Of a stretch of 11,626 nucleotides of DNA, positions 1 through 8,069 are shown piece by piece. This DNA comes from JAWXCH01 sp034440595 (lineage in GTDB: Bacteria; Planctomycetota; Planctomycetia; Pirellulales; JALHPA01), in contig JAWXCH010000506.1 of NCBI GenBank assembly GCA_034440595.1, positions 1 through 11,626 on the forward strand, read 5' to 3'. The notes beneath the pieces were generated by a model. That model was not told the DNA's origin. It did no database searches and worked only from the letters and a program-made list of their open reading frames with translations. Within the stretch, counting starts at the first letter, position 1, and the number at the start of each line of letters is the position of its first letter. A program made the translations under genes and the position numbers.

Positions 1-352
1 GGATGGAAATTTGCCAAAACTCTCGTTTGTACCGGCAGTTACGTTGAATTTATTTGACACTTGCGGGTCACCCGGGATAAATTAGATGTAGGAGGCAATC
101 GGGCCACCTCCGGCTTTTCTCAGACACATTCGTGAATGGTGCCACTGCCTACGGGGTGCGTGCTTGGATATGTATTGGACCAGTCGCGACGCTGTCTGAT
201 CAATTTGCTGAAGGCCGTGCTACGCACGATGTTCGGTTTGAAATGACCGGTAAGCATCGGGTGAGACATTGCCGCACTAGATTATGGACAGAGCTTGGTT
301 GGCACGTTGGAACACGTGTCGACCATTGAACGGAACAAGAGGTACCTGATCA
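1..352. other. Leader region upstream of the pilus-like operon
   Basis: No gene is supported here. The first bases are open in two forward frames (to a TGA at 55-57 and to a TAG at 83-85), so the last codons of an upstream forward gene could lie at the left edge, but neither tail can be identified. A short GC-rich hairpin (GGAGG at 91-95, CCTCC at 107-111) followed by CTTTTCT might be a weak terminator for such a gene. A promoter candidate is listed separately. The stretch from about 130 to 336 shows no convincing coding, RNA or repeat signal. It would form a leader of roughly 260 nt if transcription starts near position 90. I looked for a cyclic-di-GMP riboswitch, plausible before a pilus gene, and did not see its conserved blocks. 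Confidence 0.5.
54..83 (+). promoter_or_regulatory. Sigma70-like promoter with a dyad in the spacer
   Basis: A perfect -35 box TTGACA (54-59) is followed after 16-18 nt by an A/T-rich segment, GATAAATT (76-83), which gives a 4-of-6 match to the -10 box at either 16- or 18-nt spacing. The spacer contains an 11-nt dyad, CGGGTCACCCG (64-74), with five perfectly paired bases on each side of one central base, placed where a repressor could bind. It points toward the pilM-like operon, whose start codon is about 260 nt downstream. This comes from consensus matching only, and planctomycete promoters are poorly defined. Confidence 0.35.
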
Positions 353-2494
353 ATGGCTAAAAGCGATGCCGTTTGGGGAATCGATGTAGGTCAATGCGCC
401 CTGAAGGCGATGCGCTGTCGCCTGGAGAGTGGCGGTGCGCGGTTAGAGGCCGACGCCTACGATTTTATTGAGTACCCTAAAATCCTCAGCCAGCCCGACG
501 CCGACCCTGTGGCGCTGGTGAGCGATGCAATCAAGCTGTTTCTCTCTCGCAATGAAATCGGCTTGGATCGGATTGCGATCTCTGTGCCCGGTCAGAGCGG
601 CCTGGCGCGATTCATCAAACTGCCACCGGTGGAATCGAAAAAGATTCCGGACATTGTCAAGTTTGAAGCAAAGCAGCAAATCCCGTTTGCCTTGGAAGAT
701 GTGGTCTGGGACTACCAGCAAATGGCCGGCGGCAGTGAAGAGGACGGCTACGCACTGGAGACAGAAGTCGGCCTGTTTGCCATGAAGCGCGATCAGGTCT
801 TTCGCGCGCTGCGACCATTCCTCGATGCGAACATTGAAGTCGATGTTATCCAGCTCACGCCGATCTCGCTGTACAACTACATCGTGTTCGATCAGATGCA
901 GGATCTGCCTCCTCCGGACAAATTCGATCCAGAGGATCCGCCCGAGAGCAAGGTTGTCCTCTCGTTGGGTACTGACACGACGGACCTGGTGATAACCAAT
1001 GGATATCGCGTTTGGCAGCGCAGTATTCCGCTGGGAGGAAATCATTTCACCAAGGCCATTACGAAGGACATGAAGGTCACCTTCACCAAGGCCGAGCATC
1101 TGAAGCGAAATGCCCTGAAGACCGATGAGGCAAAAGCGATTTTTCAGGCGATGCGGCCGGTTTTTAATGATCTGGCCACAGAAATACAGCGCTCGATCAG
1201 TTTTTTCAATAGCCTGAACAAAACCGCAAAATTAGGCTCCATCACGGCGCTTGGAAACACCATGAAGCTGCGGGGACTGCAAAAGTTCCTCTCGCAAAAT
1301 CTGGATATGGAGGTGGTGGAGCTATCGACCTACAACCAACTCAGCGGACCAAAGGTCATTGCCTCGCCCGCGTTCAAAGACAACGTGATGTCGTTTGGCG
1401 TGTGCTATGGTCTATGCGTGCAATCGCTTGGCGTAGGCGTGCTATCGACTAATCTGCTGCCGGAGGAGATTTCGAAAGATCGATTGATCCGCGCTAAGCG
1501 CCCCTGGGTGTTGGCCGCTGTTGCCGCGCTCTTGTTTGGCTGTGGAATCGGTTATATTGGTTACTGGCGTGCTTGGAATAGTGCAGAAGAGAGTAAGTTC
1601 ACACAGGTATTGAAGACAATTGGCGAAGTAGAATCTCAGTCTCAGACCGCAATAGGCTCGGTGGAAACCGCGCAAACGGAGTTCAAAAAGGTAACCCAGT
1701 CGGGAACGAACCTTGCCGGCATCGGTGAACGCAGTCAACAGTGGCTGGAATTGCTGAAGGCAGTCAGTGATTGCTTGCCGCGCGATCCACCAACGACGGA
1801 TCTTGCGGCACCTCCAATACCGCTGGCGCAACGTAATGAGCTGCACATCAAGTCCCTGGACTGCGAGTTTTTTCCGGACCTGACCCTCTGGTTTAATGAT
1901 GTAAAATCGGAATATCGGCCACCTGCCTCGAAAACGCAGCCCCCACCTGCCGCTGCCACGGGTGAGAACGCTGAAGCACCCGCACCCGAGGAGCCGATCG
2001 ACGTCGTCCCCGAAGATCAGGATCCGGCTTTGGCAGGGGCCGCCGGTGGAGGCTCATCGGGCACCGGACCAACCGGTGAAGGTTGGGTCATCGAGCTGCG
2101 CGGCTATCACTATCACAACGAGGAGTTAAACAATCAGCAGATGGACTTCATTCCCAACACTCTGATCAAAAACCTTCAGGAGAAGACAAGCTCCTTGAAA
2201 GATGGTCAGTTCACTCTGCAGGAGATTGGCGTCGATTATCCAGTCCTAATCGAATACAGCAAGCCGCTGGTGGATGAAAAAATCAGTCCGCCGGGCACGC
2301 CTGGCATGCCAATGGACGTTACTAAAACAATTCTGGTAAAGCGATGTGATTTTGTGGTGCAGTTTATTTGGAGGGAGACACCAAAGAGTGTTCGTGCCGC
2401 CAATAAGGAAAAGGCCAATCAGAAAGTGAGTCCCAAAGCGGAAGGGGATGAGTTGGCCGAAAGAAATACTGAAGGTGAGGTGGCCGGGAAATGA
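353..2494 (+). CDS. pilM: PilM-type actin-like protein fused to a PilN-like membrane part
   Basis: PilM is the cytoplasmic actin-like component of the type IV pilus inner-membrane platform and binds the N-terminal tail of PilN. Residues 9-365 show the PilM fold: GIDVG (9-13), LSLGTDTTDLVITNG (203-217), the IPLGG segment (225-229) and an adenosine-type motif with ITALGNTMKLRGL (297-309). Unlike ordinary PilM of about 350 residues, the chain continues. TNLLP (366-370) matches the NLLP motif of the PilN N-terminus. It is followed by a basic stretch, one membrane helix (about 384-404), a predicted extracytoplasmic region, a Pro/Glu/Gly-rich linker (about 521-576), a folded-looking segment (577-675) and a charged tail. 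This is the GspL arrangement. The start has AAGAGGT at 337-343, nine bases upstream. The stop overlaps the next start as ATGA, so the two genes are probably translationally coupled. The PilM assignment is firm and the PilN part is inferred. Confidence 0.88.
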   Translation: MAKSDAVWGIDVGQCALKAMRCRLESGGARLEADAYDFIEYPKILSQPDADPVALVSDAIKLFLSRNEIGLDRIAISVPGQSGLARFIKLPPVESKKIPDIVKFEAKQQIPFALEDVVWDYQQMAGGSEEDGYALETEVGLFAMKRDQVFRALRPFLDANIEVDVIQLTPISLYNYIVFDQMQDLPPPDKFDPEDPPESKVVLSLGTDTTDLVITNGYRVWQRSIPLGGNHFTKAITKDMKVTFTKAEHLKRNALKTDEAKAIFQAMRPVFNDLATEIQRSISFFNSLNKTAKLGSITALGNTMKLRGLQKFLSQNLDMEVVELSTYNQLSGPKVIASPAFKDNVMSFGVCYGLCVQSLGVGVLSTNLLPEEISKDRLIRAKRPWVLAAVAALLFGCGIGYIGYWRAWNSAEESKFTQVLKTIGEVESQSQTAIGSVETAQTEFKKVTQSGTNLAGIGERSQQWLELLKAVSDCLPRDPPTTDLAAPPIPLAQRNELHIKSLDCEFFPDLTLWFNDVKSEYRPPASKTQPPPAAATGENAEAPAPEEPIDVVPEDQDPALAGAAGGGSSGTGPTGEGWVIELRGYHYHNEELNNQQMDFIPNTLIKNLQEKTSSLKDGQFTLQEIGVDYPVLIEYSKPLVDEKISPPGTPGMPMDVTKTILVKRCDFVVQFIWRETPKSVRAANKEKANQKVSPKAEGDELAERNTEGEVAGK

Positions 2495-3837
2495 ACAAAG
2501 TCAAAGAATTCCTTGAGAAAGTACGCCGGCACCAGTTTTGGATCTTGTGCGGTTTAGTAGCCCTGTTTGGCGTAGCGACCTGGTACCTCGGGACAGCCAA
2601 GTTGGCTGAACAGTTTACGAAAAACAAGGCGAAAGTTACCGCAGCCAAAAGCACGGCTGAAACGGTCTTGAATTATCAGGACCATCCTAACGACAAATTT
2701 ACAGTAAAAATCGGAGACGCCAAGGCAGAGCAGGTCAAGAAGGTCGAAAAAAACTGGAAGGAACTGTACACGACGCAAAAGCAGAATGTTTATGTTTGGC
2801 CCGCATACTTTGTCAAAGACTTTGGCAATCGAGATGCACCTCCAAAGAAAGACGAAGTCGCGGAAGGAATCCGAAATTTTTATTCCCGACACGTCAAGGA
2901 AGTGCAATTAAAAGAACTGGTTGCGATTGTCGACGCTGAATGGCGCGAGTTGAAGCCAGTCAATGCAAGAGATGCTGCGCTACCCGGTAACATTTTGACC
3001 CATCGCGACGATAATACGGCCCCGAAGCACCGAGTGACCTGGAACGATCCAACCTGGGCCAATCCGTTCTTTTTCAACAACACAACTCCAACGGAGTTGC
3101 AGGTCTGGTATGCCCAGGAAGAAATTTGGGTACTAAAGGCGCTCTGCAAAGCGATCGCCGCAACGAATGCAGACAGCACCGGAGCGCATGACACCAGCAT
3201 TAAGAGCATTGAAGAAATTGCCGTCGGCTACCCTGCGGCAGAGGAAGCTCCTAACGGAACCGGTGACTTGCGTGTAAAACGAATCACTCTGGTTCCCATT
3301 GCAACTACGCCAGACCCCAATGCGGCAACAATCTCGGCCCCTGGCGGTAAACTACTTCGACCGGCGCGTCCGCATTTAGGGGATCTTGCCAGCGGGCCAG
3401 GAATGCGTTTAGGTGCTGCTGTCGACGAAACAGGGGCAGCGCTTACGACGGTTGACCAGGAACTGAACGAATGGCGGTATGTGGACCTAACCGGAAAGCC
3501 GTTAACCAAAGAAGATCTGGCGACCGTATCGTTCCAGGAGTTTCGCTTACTTCCCTGGCGGCTACGCGTCACTTTGGATCAGCGAAAGTTGGATGATTTC
3601 CTGGTGGAGATTCGCAACTCGGCGATGCCGCTGCAAGTGCGCCAGGTGCGAATCAATCCGGAGTTAACTGGAGCCACAGGTCTTATCCAGAACCCTACAG
3701 ATCCCAGTGATCAACTAATGTCCGGGATCACCCTCGTGACGGTGGAACTACGAGGTTCCGCCTATTTGATCAACCCACCTGACATGTCCAAAATTAGTAC
3801 TTCAAGGGAAGCTGGTGGCGAAGTTATATCTCCGTGA
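2491..3837 (+). CDS. Single-pass membrane protein, PilO/GspM-like candidate
   Basis: The 448-residue product has a short basic cytoplasmic N-terminus, one membrane helix (about 16-34), then a lysine-rich, probably helical segment (35-95) and a large extracytoplasmic region. Near the C-terminus, FRLLPWRLRVTLDQRKLDDF (351-370), a helix-like stretch and two later strand-like segments (382-388 and 412-425) resemble the beta-alpha-beta-beta order of the ferredoxin-like fold in PilO and GspM. The resemblance is in pattern and not a recognised family match. The protein is about twice the length of a typical PilO. Its start overlaps the preceding stop (ATGA), and GAGG at 2477-2480 gives a Shine-Dalgarno site ten bases upstream. 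In pilus operons pilO follows pilN, and here the upstream gene appears to contain PilN, so order supports a PilO role. It could instead be a lineage-specific protein with a different partner role. Confidence 0.72.
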   Translation: MNKVKEFLEKVRRHQFWILCGLVALFGVATWYLGTAKLAEQFTKNKAKVTAAKSTAETVLNYQDHPNDKFTVKIGDAKAEQVKKVEKNWKELYTTQKQNVYVWPAYFVKDFGNRDAPPKKDEVAEGIRNFYSRHVKEVQLKELVAIVDAEWRELKPVNARDAALPGNILTHRDDNTAPKHRVTWNDPTWANPFFFNNTTPTELQVWYAQEEIWVLKALCKAIAATNADSTGAHDTSIKSIEEIAVGYPAAEEAPNGTGDLRVKRITLVPIATTPDPNAATISAPGGKLLRPARPHLGDLASGPGMRLGAAVDETGAALTTVDQELNEWRYVDLTGKPLTKEDLATVSFQEFRLLPWRLRVTLDQRKLDDFLVEIRNSAMPLQVRQVRINPELTGATGLIQNPTDPSDQLMSGITLVTVELRGSAYLINPPDMSKISTSREAGGEVISP

Positions 3838-3919
3838 TCCCAGAGTGGGTGTAGTTGTCAATGCGTTTACGTCGAGTGCAGTGTTTCAAGGAATGAAAGC
3901 GTCTTAAAGGGCCTAAAAC

Positions 3920-5800
3920 ATGAAAGCCATGTCCAGCGGTAGCGGCGGAATGAAGGAAAAGCTGATCAACCACGGCGAGAAAATCGTCTTAGGGATCACT
4001 GCTGTCTGCGTCTGCTATTTCTTGTATTCAGCCTTCAGCATGGAACCGCTCCCGGCGAACAGTAGCCCGACCGAGCTGGGCAAACTGGCCAACAATGCAC
4101 GCATCAATATTGATACAGCTCAGCCAACCCCTGTATTGATAGAAGTGAACGTGATAGACCTGGATAAACAATTCGCCGAAAGCAAGCGGCCAGTTGTTCT
4201 AGCTGATGTCACAATCAATGCGCGATTGGATCCCCCAAAATTTCCCGCGATCAACACACGCGTAATTCCAGACTTGTTTCCGATCGAAAATTTGATCGCC
4301 ACGCCGGTGACCATTTCAGTTGCATTGGCGTCAACACCTCTGCCTGGCGGAGCGCCAGGTGCTGCGCCCGGCGGTGGCTTTGGTCCACCAGGCGCGCCGC
4401 GGATGATCGCGCCACCTCCACCGCCGCGTGGTGGACCCACGGCGCGCCCACCGGGCGGACTCATCCAGCCGCCAACTAAGGGCCGTGGCCCACGCGGTGC
4501 GGCGGTACCTGTGCCGGAACCGGCTGACGCCGTTACGGATATCTTGGCCGAACCCTTTGTGCCACCAGGAGTCAACGTTCCTGACGCCAAGGCAGAGGTT
4601 CGCCAGGCCGTAGTGTTGGTCGGTCGTATTCCGTTTTCAAGGCAGCAGGACGAATTCCAGGCGAAGTTCATTGAAGCAATTCGGCCCCCGCAGCACGACA
4701 TCACCGGCGACGTGCCGAAATACAGTGAATTTCAGATCGAACGGCAAGAAATCACCGATGGACCGGAGAAACCTTGGGAAAAAAGAGATCTCAATGTGAT
4801 CTTCTGGCAAGATCAAGCCAAGTGGGCAGTGCCGGCCGCAGAAACGGAAACGGTCGATCGTACCTACGTGGACCCGTATGTCACCTGGCCCATGCCGCCG
4901 ATATTGTTGCGAAACTGGGGACTGTTGGCAACGCACCCTTCGATTCCTTTGGAGCCAAGGGGGGAGCAGGCGGCAATGGCCGTGGTCGCACCCCTTGCCG
5001 CGACACCATTTGGGCCTCCGAAACGCAAATTAGAAGATGAACGAGGGCGCAGTCAGATAATTGATCAACCGGCTGATGCAGGGCTACAACCCTTGAAGGC
5101 CAGCAAACCTTATCTGTTGTTTCGCTGTGTCGATTCGTTTGGCCTGCAGCCGGGCAAGAAATACCGCTACCGCGTTGCCTTGCAACTGTTGAATCCGAAT
5201 TTCGACGTCCCCCCTGCGATGCTAAAAGAACCGAAAACCAGCACCGTGGAGTACCTCTGGACCGCTCCCAGCGCGCCGACGCAGGTCGTCACCATTCTGC
5301 CTGAGCGCCAGGCACTGGCCATCGATATTAAGCCAGGTCGAACACCTATTGAGACCTCCGCAGAAGTCCTGATTCATATTTGGGACCGTGCAAAGGGAGT
5401 TGAAATCGCCACGCCAGCAACGACGCAATTAGGTGGTTTAGTTACACATACTGCTAACGTAAACGATCACATCAATCCGGCACAGGGTCGAACGGTCGAA
5501 CCAGAGTTTGAATACAAGTTTGATCTCGGCGGCGATTCGGCACTGCTCGTGGATGTGCGCGATGGAGAACCGGACGCCGGAGCGCTGGGGCAGCCAGTCG
5601 AGGTACTGTATACCGATGCGACCGGCAAAATTTACTCCAGTAACCATGCCTGGGACGGTGCCACTGCTGAATACTACAAGCTGCGGTACGTGGGCGAAGC
5701 ACCGGCAGAGCTACTGCAGATCGAGGATCCGGGCACACCGGGGGGCAATCCACTTCTTGGACCAGGTGGTAGACCGCGACGCGAGCCGCGAAATCCCTAA
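3920..5800 (+). CDS. Single-pass membrane protein with Pro/Gly linker, third gene of the operon
   Basis: I do not recognise a named family in this 626-residue product. It has a short basic N-terminus, one membrane helix (about 21-38), a folded-looking segment (70-137), a Pro/Gly/Arg-rich linker (138-192), a middle domain (about 205-340), a beta-rich part containing FRCVDSFGLQPGKKYRYRVA (401-420) that could be an immunoglobulin- or fibronectin-like fold, and a Pro/Gly-rich basic tail (604-626). The plan of helix, flexible linker and periplasmic domain is that of PilP or GspC, which connect the inner-membrane platform to the secretin, but it is several times longer and no sequence match is claimed. 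ATG at 3920 has AAGGG eight bases upstream; ATGs at 3929 and 3950 are possible. An 82-bp gap without an obvious terminator separates it from the previous gene, so one transcript is likely. Confidence 0.72.
   Translation: MKAMSSGSGGMKEKLINHGEKIVLGITAVCVCYFLYSAFSMEPLPANSSPTELGKLANNARINIDTAQPTPVLIEVNVIDLDKQFAESKRPVVLADVTINARLDPPKFPAINTRVIPDLFPIENLIATPVTISVALASTPLPGGAPGAAPGGGFGPPGAPRMIAPPPPPRGGPTARPPGGLIQPPTKGRGPRGAAVPVPEPADAVTDILAEPFVPPGVNVPDAKAEVRQAVVLVGRIPFSRQQDEFQAKFIEAIRPPQHDITGDVPKYSEFQIERQEITDGPEKPWEKRDLNVIFWQDQAKWAVPAAETETVDRTYVDPYVTWPMPPILLRNWGLLATHPSIPLEPRGEQAAMAVVAPLAATPFGPPKRKLEDERGRSQIIDQPADAGLQPLKASKPYLLFRCVDSFGLQPGKKYRYRVALQLLNPNFDVPPAMLKEPKTSTVEYLWTAPSAPTQVVTILPERQALAIDIKPGRTPIETSAEVLIHIWDRAKGVEIATPATTQLGGLVTHTANVNDHINPAQGRTVEPEFEYKFDLGGDSALLVDVRDGEPDAGALGQPVEVLYTDATGKIYSSNHAWDGATAEYYKLRYVGEAPAELLQIEDPGTPGGNPLLGPGGRPRREPRNP
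4331..4495 (+). repeat. Low-complexity Pro/Gly-coding segment
   Basis: This stretch of the third operon gene is GC-rich and built of degenerate proline and glycine codons. It encodes residues 138-192, including runs such as APPPPPRGGP. GGCGCGCC occurs twice, about 50 bp apart. The protein segment should be disordered and extended, as expected for a spacer crossing part of the periplasm. The composition also keeps the antisense strand open, which creates a false reverse reading frame. Confidence 0.7.
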
Positions 5801-5876
5801 CACGACGATATGGCTTCCATTCGCTAGCGACGCATGAGCGATTGCGGAGCAAAGAAAGGTAGTAGCAGTAGGGCTA
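5801..5876. other. Convergent gap between the operon and thrS
   Basis: These 76 bases lie between the two stop codons. No classic intrinsic terminator is present inside the gap. The only strong fold nearby is the hairpin listed at 5882-5910, inside the end of thrS. Confidence 0.5.
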
Positions 5877-8069
5877 TCAATACTCGTTGGCCGTGCCGCG
5901 GTCAACGAGTGCCGCCTTGGTTTTGACCACCTGCCGCACTTGCTTGCTGCGGACTTCCTCTTGCAGCTTCTCAATCGCCGCGTCCACGCTCATGGACCCT
6001 AGATCGCCGTCGATGCGATCGCGCACCGCAACGGTTCCTTGTTCGGCATCGCGTGGGCCAACGACCAGCATATACGGAATCAACTCCAGTTGGGCATCGC
6101 GGATCTTGGCACCCAGTTTCTCCGCGCGAAAATCTCCACTCACGCGGAACCCGGCTGCCATTAGCCGGCGTTCTACTTCGCGACCATAGGCCTCGGATTT
6201 CTCGCTGACGGTCAGTACGCGAATTTGCTCAGGAGCCAGCCAGAGCGGGAACGCACCGGCAAAGTGCTCAATCAGCACGCCGATGAATCGCTCCAGCGAA
6301 CCGAGCGGCGCACGGTGAATCATCACCGGACGATGCGGTTGATTGTCCGCACCGATGTACTCCAAGGCAAAACGTTCGGTGCTGGGTAGGTTGTAGTCCA
6401 ACTGCACGGTTCCTAGTTGCCATTCTCGCCCGATGCAATCGGCAACGACAAAATCCGCCTTGGGTCCATAGAACGCCGCCTCTCCTTCCTCTTCGCTGTA
6501 AGGAAGTTGCATTTCTTCGGCGACGGCGCGAATCGCATTTTGCGCACGCTGCCAGTTCTCGTCCGAGCCGACATACTTGTCGCTATTGGGATCGCGAAAG
6601 CCAAGCCGCACGCGAAAATCATCCAGACCGAGCGCCTTGAGCACCGTCAGGGTGAAGTCGATGCAACTGCGAAACTCCTCGGCAACTTGCTCGTCGGTAC
6701 AGAAAATGTGTGCGTCGTCCTGAGTGAATCCGCGCACGCGAGTCAGTCCCCCTAGTTCGCCCGATTGCTCGTAACGGTACACGGTTCCAAACTCAGCTAG
6801 CCGAACCGGCAACTCGCGGTAGCTGCGCGGTTTGGTTTTGTAAATCATAATGTGATGCGGGCAGTTCATCGGCTTGAGCAAGTACCGCTCGTGCTGACGT
6901 GCCCAGACGCGGAGGATTTCCAGCCGTTTTTCTGGCGGATCGAGCATGTCGTGATGGCCATCGAAGCCGAGCTTTCGCGCGGCTGCAATCAGCGATTCTT
7001 CGTCCAATGCCAGCATGTCGTGTTTGGTGGAATCATCGCGCGGATCGAGCTGACGAATCACGTAGTCGATCAATTGCCCGGCATCGTGACCAAAAATGGG
7101 TGTAAATTGTGATTCTCGATAGTAAGGAAAGTGACCACTGGTCTCGTACATTTCCACGCGGCCAATATTCGGTGTATAGACCGGGGTGTAACCGCGGCGA
7201 GTCAGTTCTTCGCGAACAAATGACTCCAGCAGCCCACGAATGATGGCACCTTTGGGCAGCCACAGAATCAGCCCGGCACCGACCAACGGGCTGGTGGCAA
7301 ACAGTTCAAGTTGCTTGCCCAATACGCGGTGATCGCGGCGCTTGGCTTCTTCGACCGCCTTCAGGTGCGCTTCCAGATCTTCCTTGCTGAACCAGGCAGT
7401 ACCATACAGTCGCTGCAACTGCTCGTTGGCCTGATCTCCTTTCCAGTAGGCGCCGGCGACGTTCAATAACTTGAATGCGCCAATGGCACCGGTCGCCGGA
7501 ATATGCCGTCCTCGGCACAGGTCGATAAACTCCCCTTGCCGATAAAATGAAAGGTTCTTGTGATCGGCCAGTCCTTCAGAGATATGTTCGACCTTGAACT
7601 CCTGTTTCAGTTCGCGGCATAACTCCAGCGCTCGCTCGCGCGGTTCGTCCAATCGCTCAAAAGGTAGATTGGCTTTGACGATCTTTTGCATTTCCGCTTC
7701 AATTGCCGGAAAGTCGGCCTCACTCAGCGACCTTGAGCTTTTCAGGTCATAATAAAACCCATGATCGGTGGTTGGGCCAAACGCCAATTGTACATCCGGG
7801 TACAGTCGCATCACGGCTTGCGCCATGACGTGCGCGCAAGAGTGCCGCATGACGGCCAGCGCCTCCGGGTCTTTTTTGGTCAGTAGTCGCAGGCTGACTT
7901 CACCCTCGGCCGGCAAGAACGACGCCATGTCGAGCGGTGAACCATCGACCTCGGCCAACAGCGCGGCCTTGGCCAGTCCCGGGCCGATTTCCAATGCGAC
8001 ATCCAGAGGGCGGACCGGTTGCTCATACTGCCGCACGCTGCCATCCGGCAGCTTGACTCGAAGTGTCAT
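5877..8069 (-). CDS. thrS: Threonyl-tRNA synthetase
   Basis: This enzyme charges tRNA-Thr with threonine in the cytoplasm and removes mischarged serine. The domains are in the standard order: TGS (1-63), the editing domain with HSCAH (76-80) and CRGRH (185-189), the class II catalytic core with zinc ligands C403 (KPMNCPHH), H454 (DDAHIF) and H585 (MIHRAP), motif 2 around RYEQSGELGGLTRVRGF (432-448), motif 3 at RAPLGSLERFIG (586-597), and the anticodon-binding domain (about 610-705). All key residues are present. At 730 residues it exceeds the usual ~640. About 60 extra residues lie within 327-394, just before the zinc cysteine, and there is a C-terminal tail of about 20 (708-730). ATG at 8069 fits the TGS start although no clear Shine-Dalgarno site is visible. 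It is convergent with the pilus-like operon and divergent from the ClpP-like gene, so it is probably transcribed alone. Confidence 0.97.
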   Translation of the reverse strand: MTLRVKLPDGSVRQYEQPVRPLDVALEIGPGLAKAALLAEVDGSPLDMASFLPAEGEVSLRLLTKKDPEALAVMRHSCAHVMAQAVMRLYPDVQLAFGPTTDHGFYYDLKSSRSLSEADFPAIEAEMQKIVKANLPFERLDEPRERALELCRELKQEFKVEHISEGLADHKNLSFYRQGEFIDLCRGRHIPATGAIGAFKLLNVAGAYWKGDQANEQLQRLYGTAWFSKEDLEAHLKAVEEAKRRDHRVLGKQLELFATSPLVGAGLILWLPKGAIIRGLLESFVREELTRRGYTPVYTPNIGRVEMYETSGHFPYYRESQFTPIFGHDAGQLIDYVIRQLDPRDDSTKHDMLALDEESLIAAARKLGFDGHHDMLDPPEKRLEILRVWARQHERYLLKPMNCPHHIMIYKTKPRSYRELPVRLAEFGTVYRYEQSGELGGLTRVRGFTQDDAHIFCTDEQVAEEFRSCIDFTLTVLKALGLDDFRVRLGFRDPNSDKYVGSDENWQRAQNAIRAVAEEMQLPYSEEEGEAAFYGPKADFVVADCIGREWQLGTVQLDYNLPSTERFALEYIGADNQPHRPVMIHRAPLGSLERFIGVLIEHFAGAFPLWLAPEQIRVLTVSEKSEAYGREVERRLMAAGFRVSGDFRAEKLGAKIRDAQLELIPYMLVVGPRDAEQGTVAVRDRIDGDLGSMSVDAAIEKLQEEVRSKQVRQVVKTKAALVDRGTANEY
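5882..5910. terminator. Hairpin at the convergent gene ends
   Basis: Arms 5882-5892 and 5900-5910 pair over 11 positions around a 7-nt loop. One pair is G-U if read from the forward strand and a mismatch if read from the reverse strand, so the fold is better in forward transcripts coming from the pilus-like operon. No T-run follows on either strand, so it is at best an imperfect intrinsic terminator or a 3' stabilising stem. It lies in the last codons of thrS. Confidence 0.25.

Noticed and set aside
132..329. Open forward frame of 65 codons before the pilM-like gene
   Set aside because: It begins at GTG without a ribosome binding site, its composition is not protein-like, and it lies in the probable leader.
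443..1099. Reverse frame of 218 codons inside the pilM-like gene
   Set aside because: It is antisense to a clearly recognisable PilM domain, and its translation has no recognisable features.
4390..4450. Two GGCGCGCC octamers about 50 bp apart
   Set aside because: They lie in a GC-rich Pro/Gly/Arg-coding segment where such octamers arise easily; nothing suggests a recombination or regulatory role.
4120..4704. Reverse frame of 194 codons with Gly/Pro-rich product
   Set aside because: It is opened by the GC-rich Pro/Gly coding of the forward gene; no independent start signal is present.
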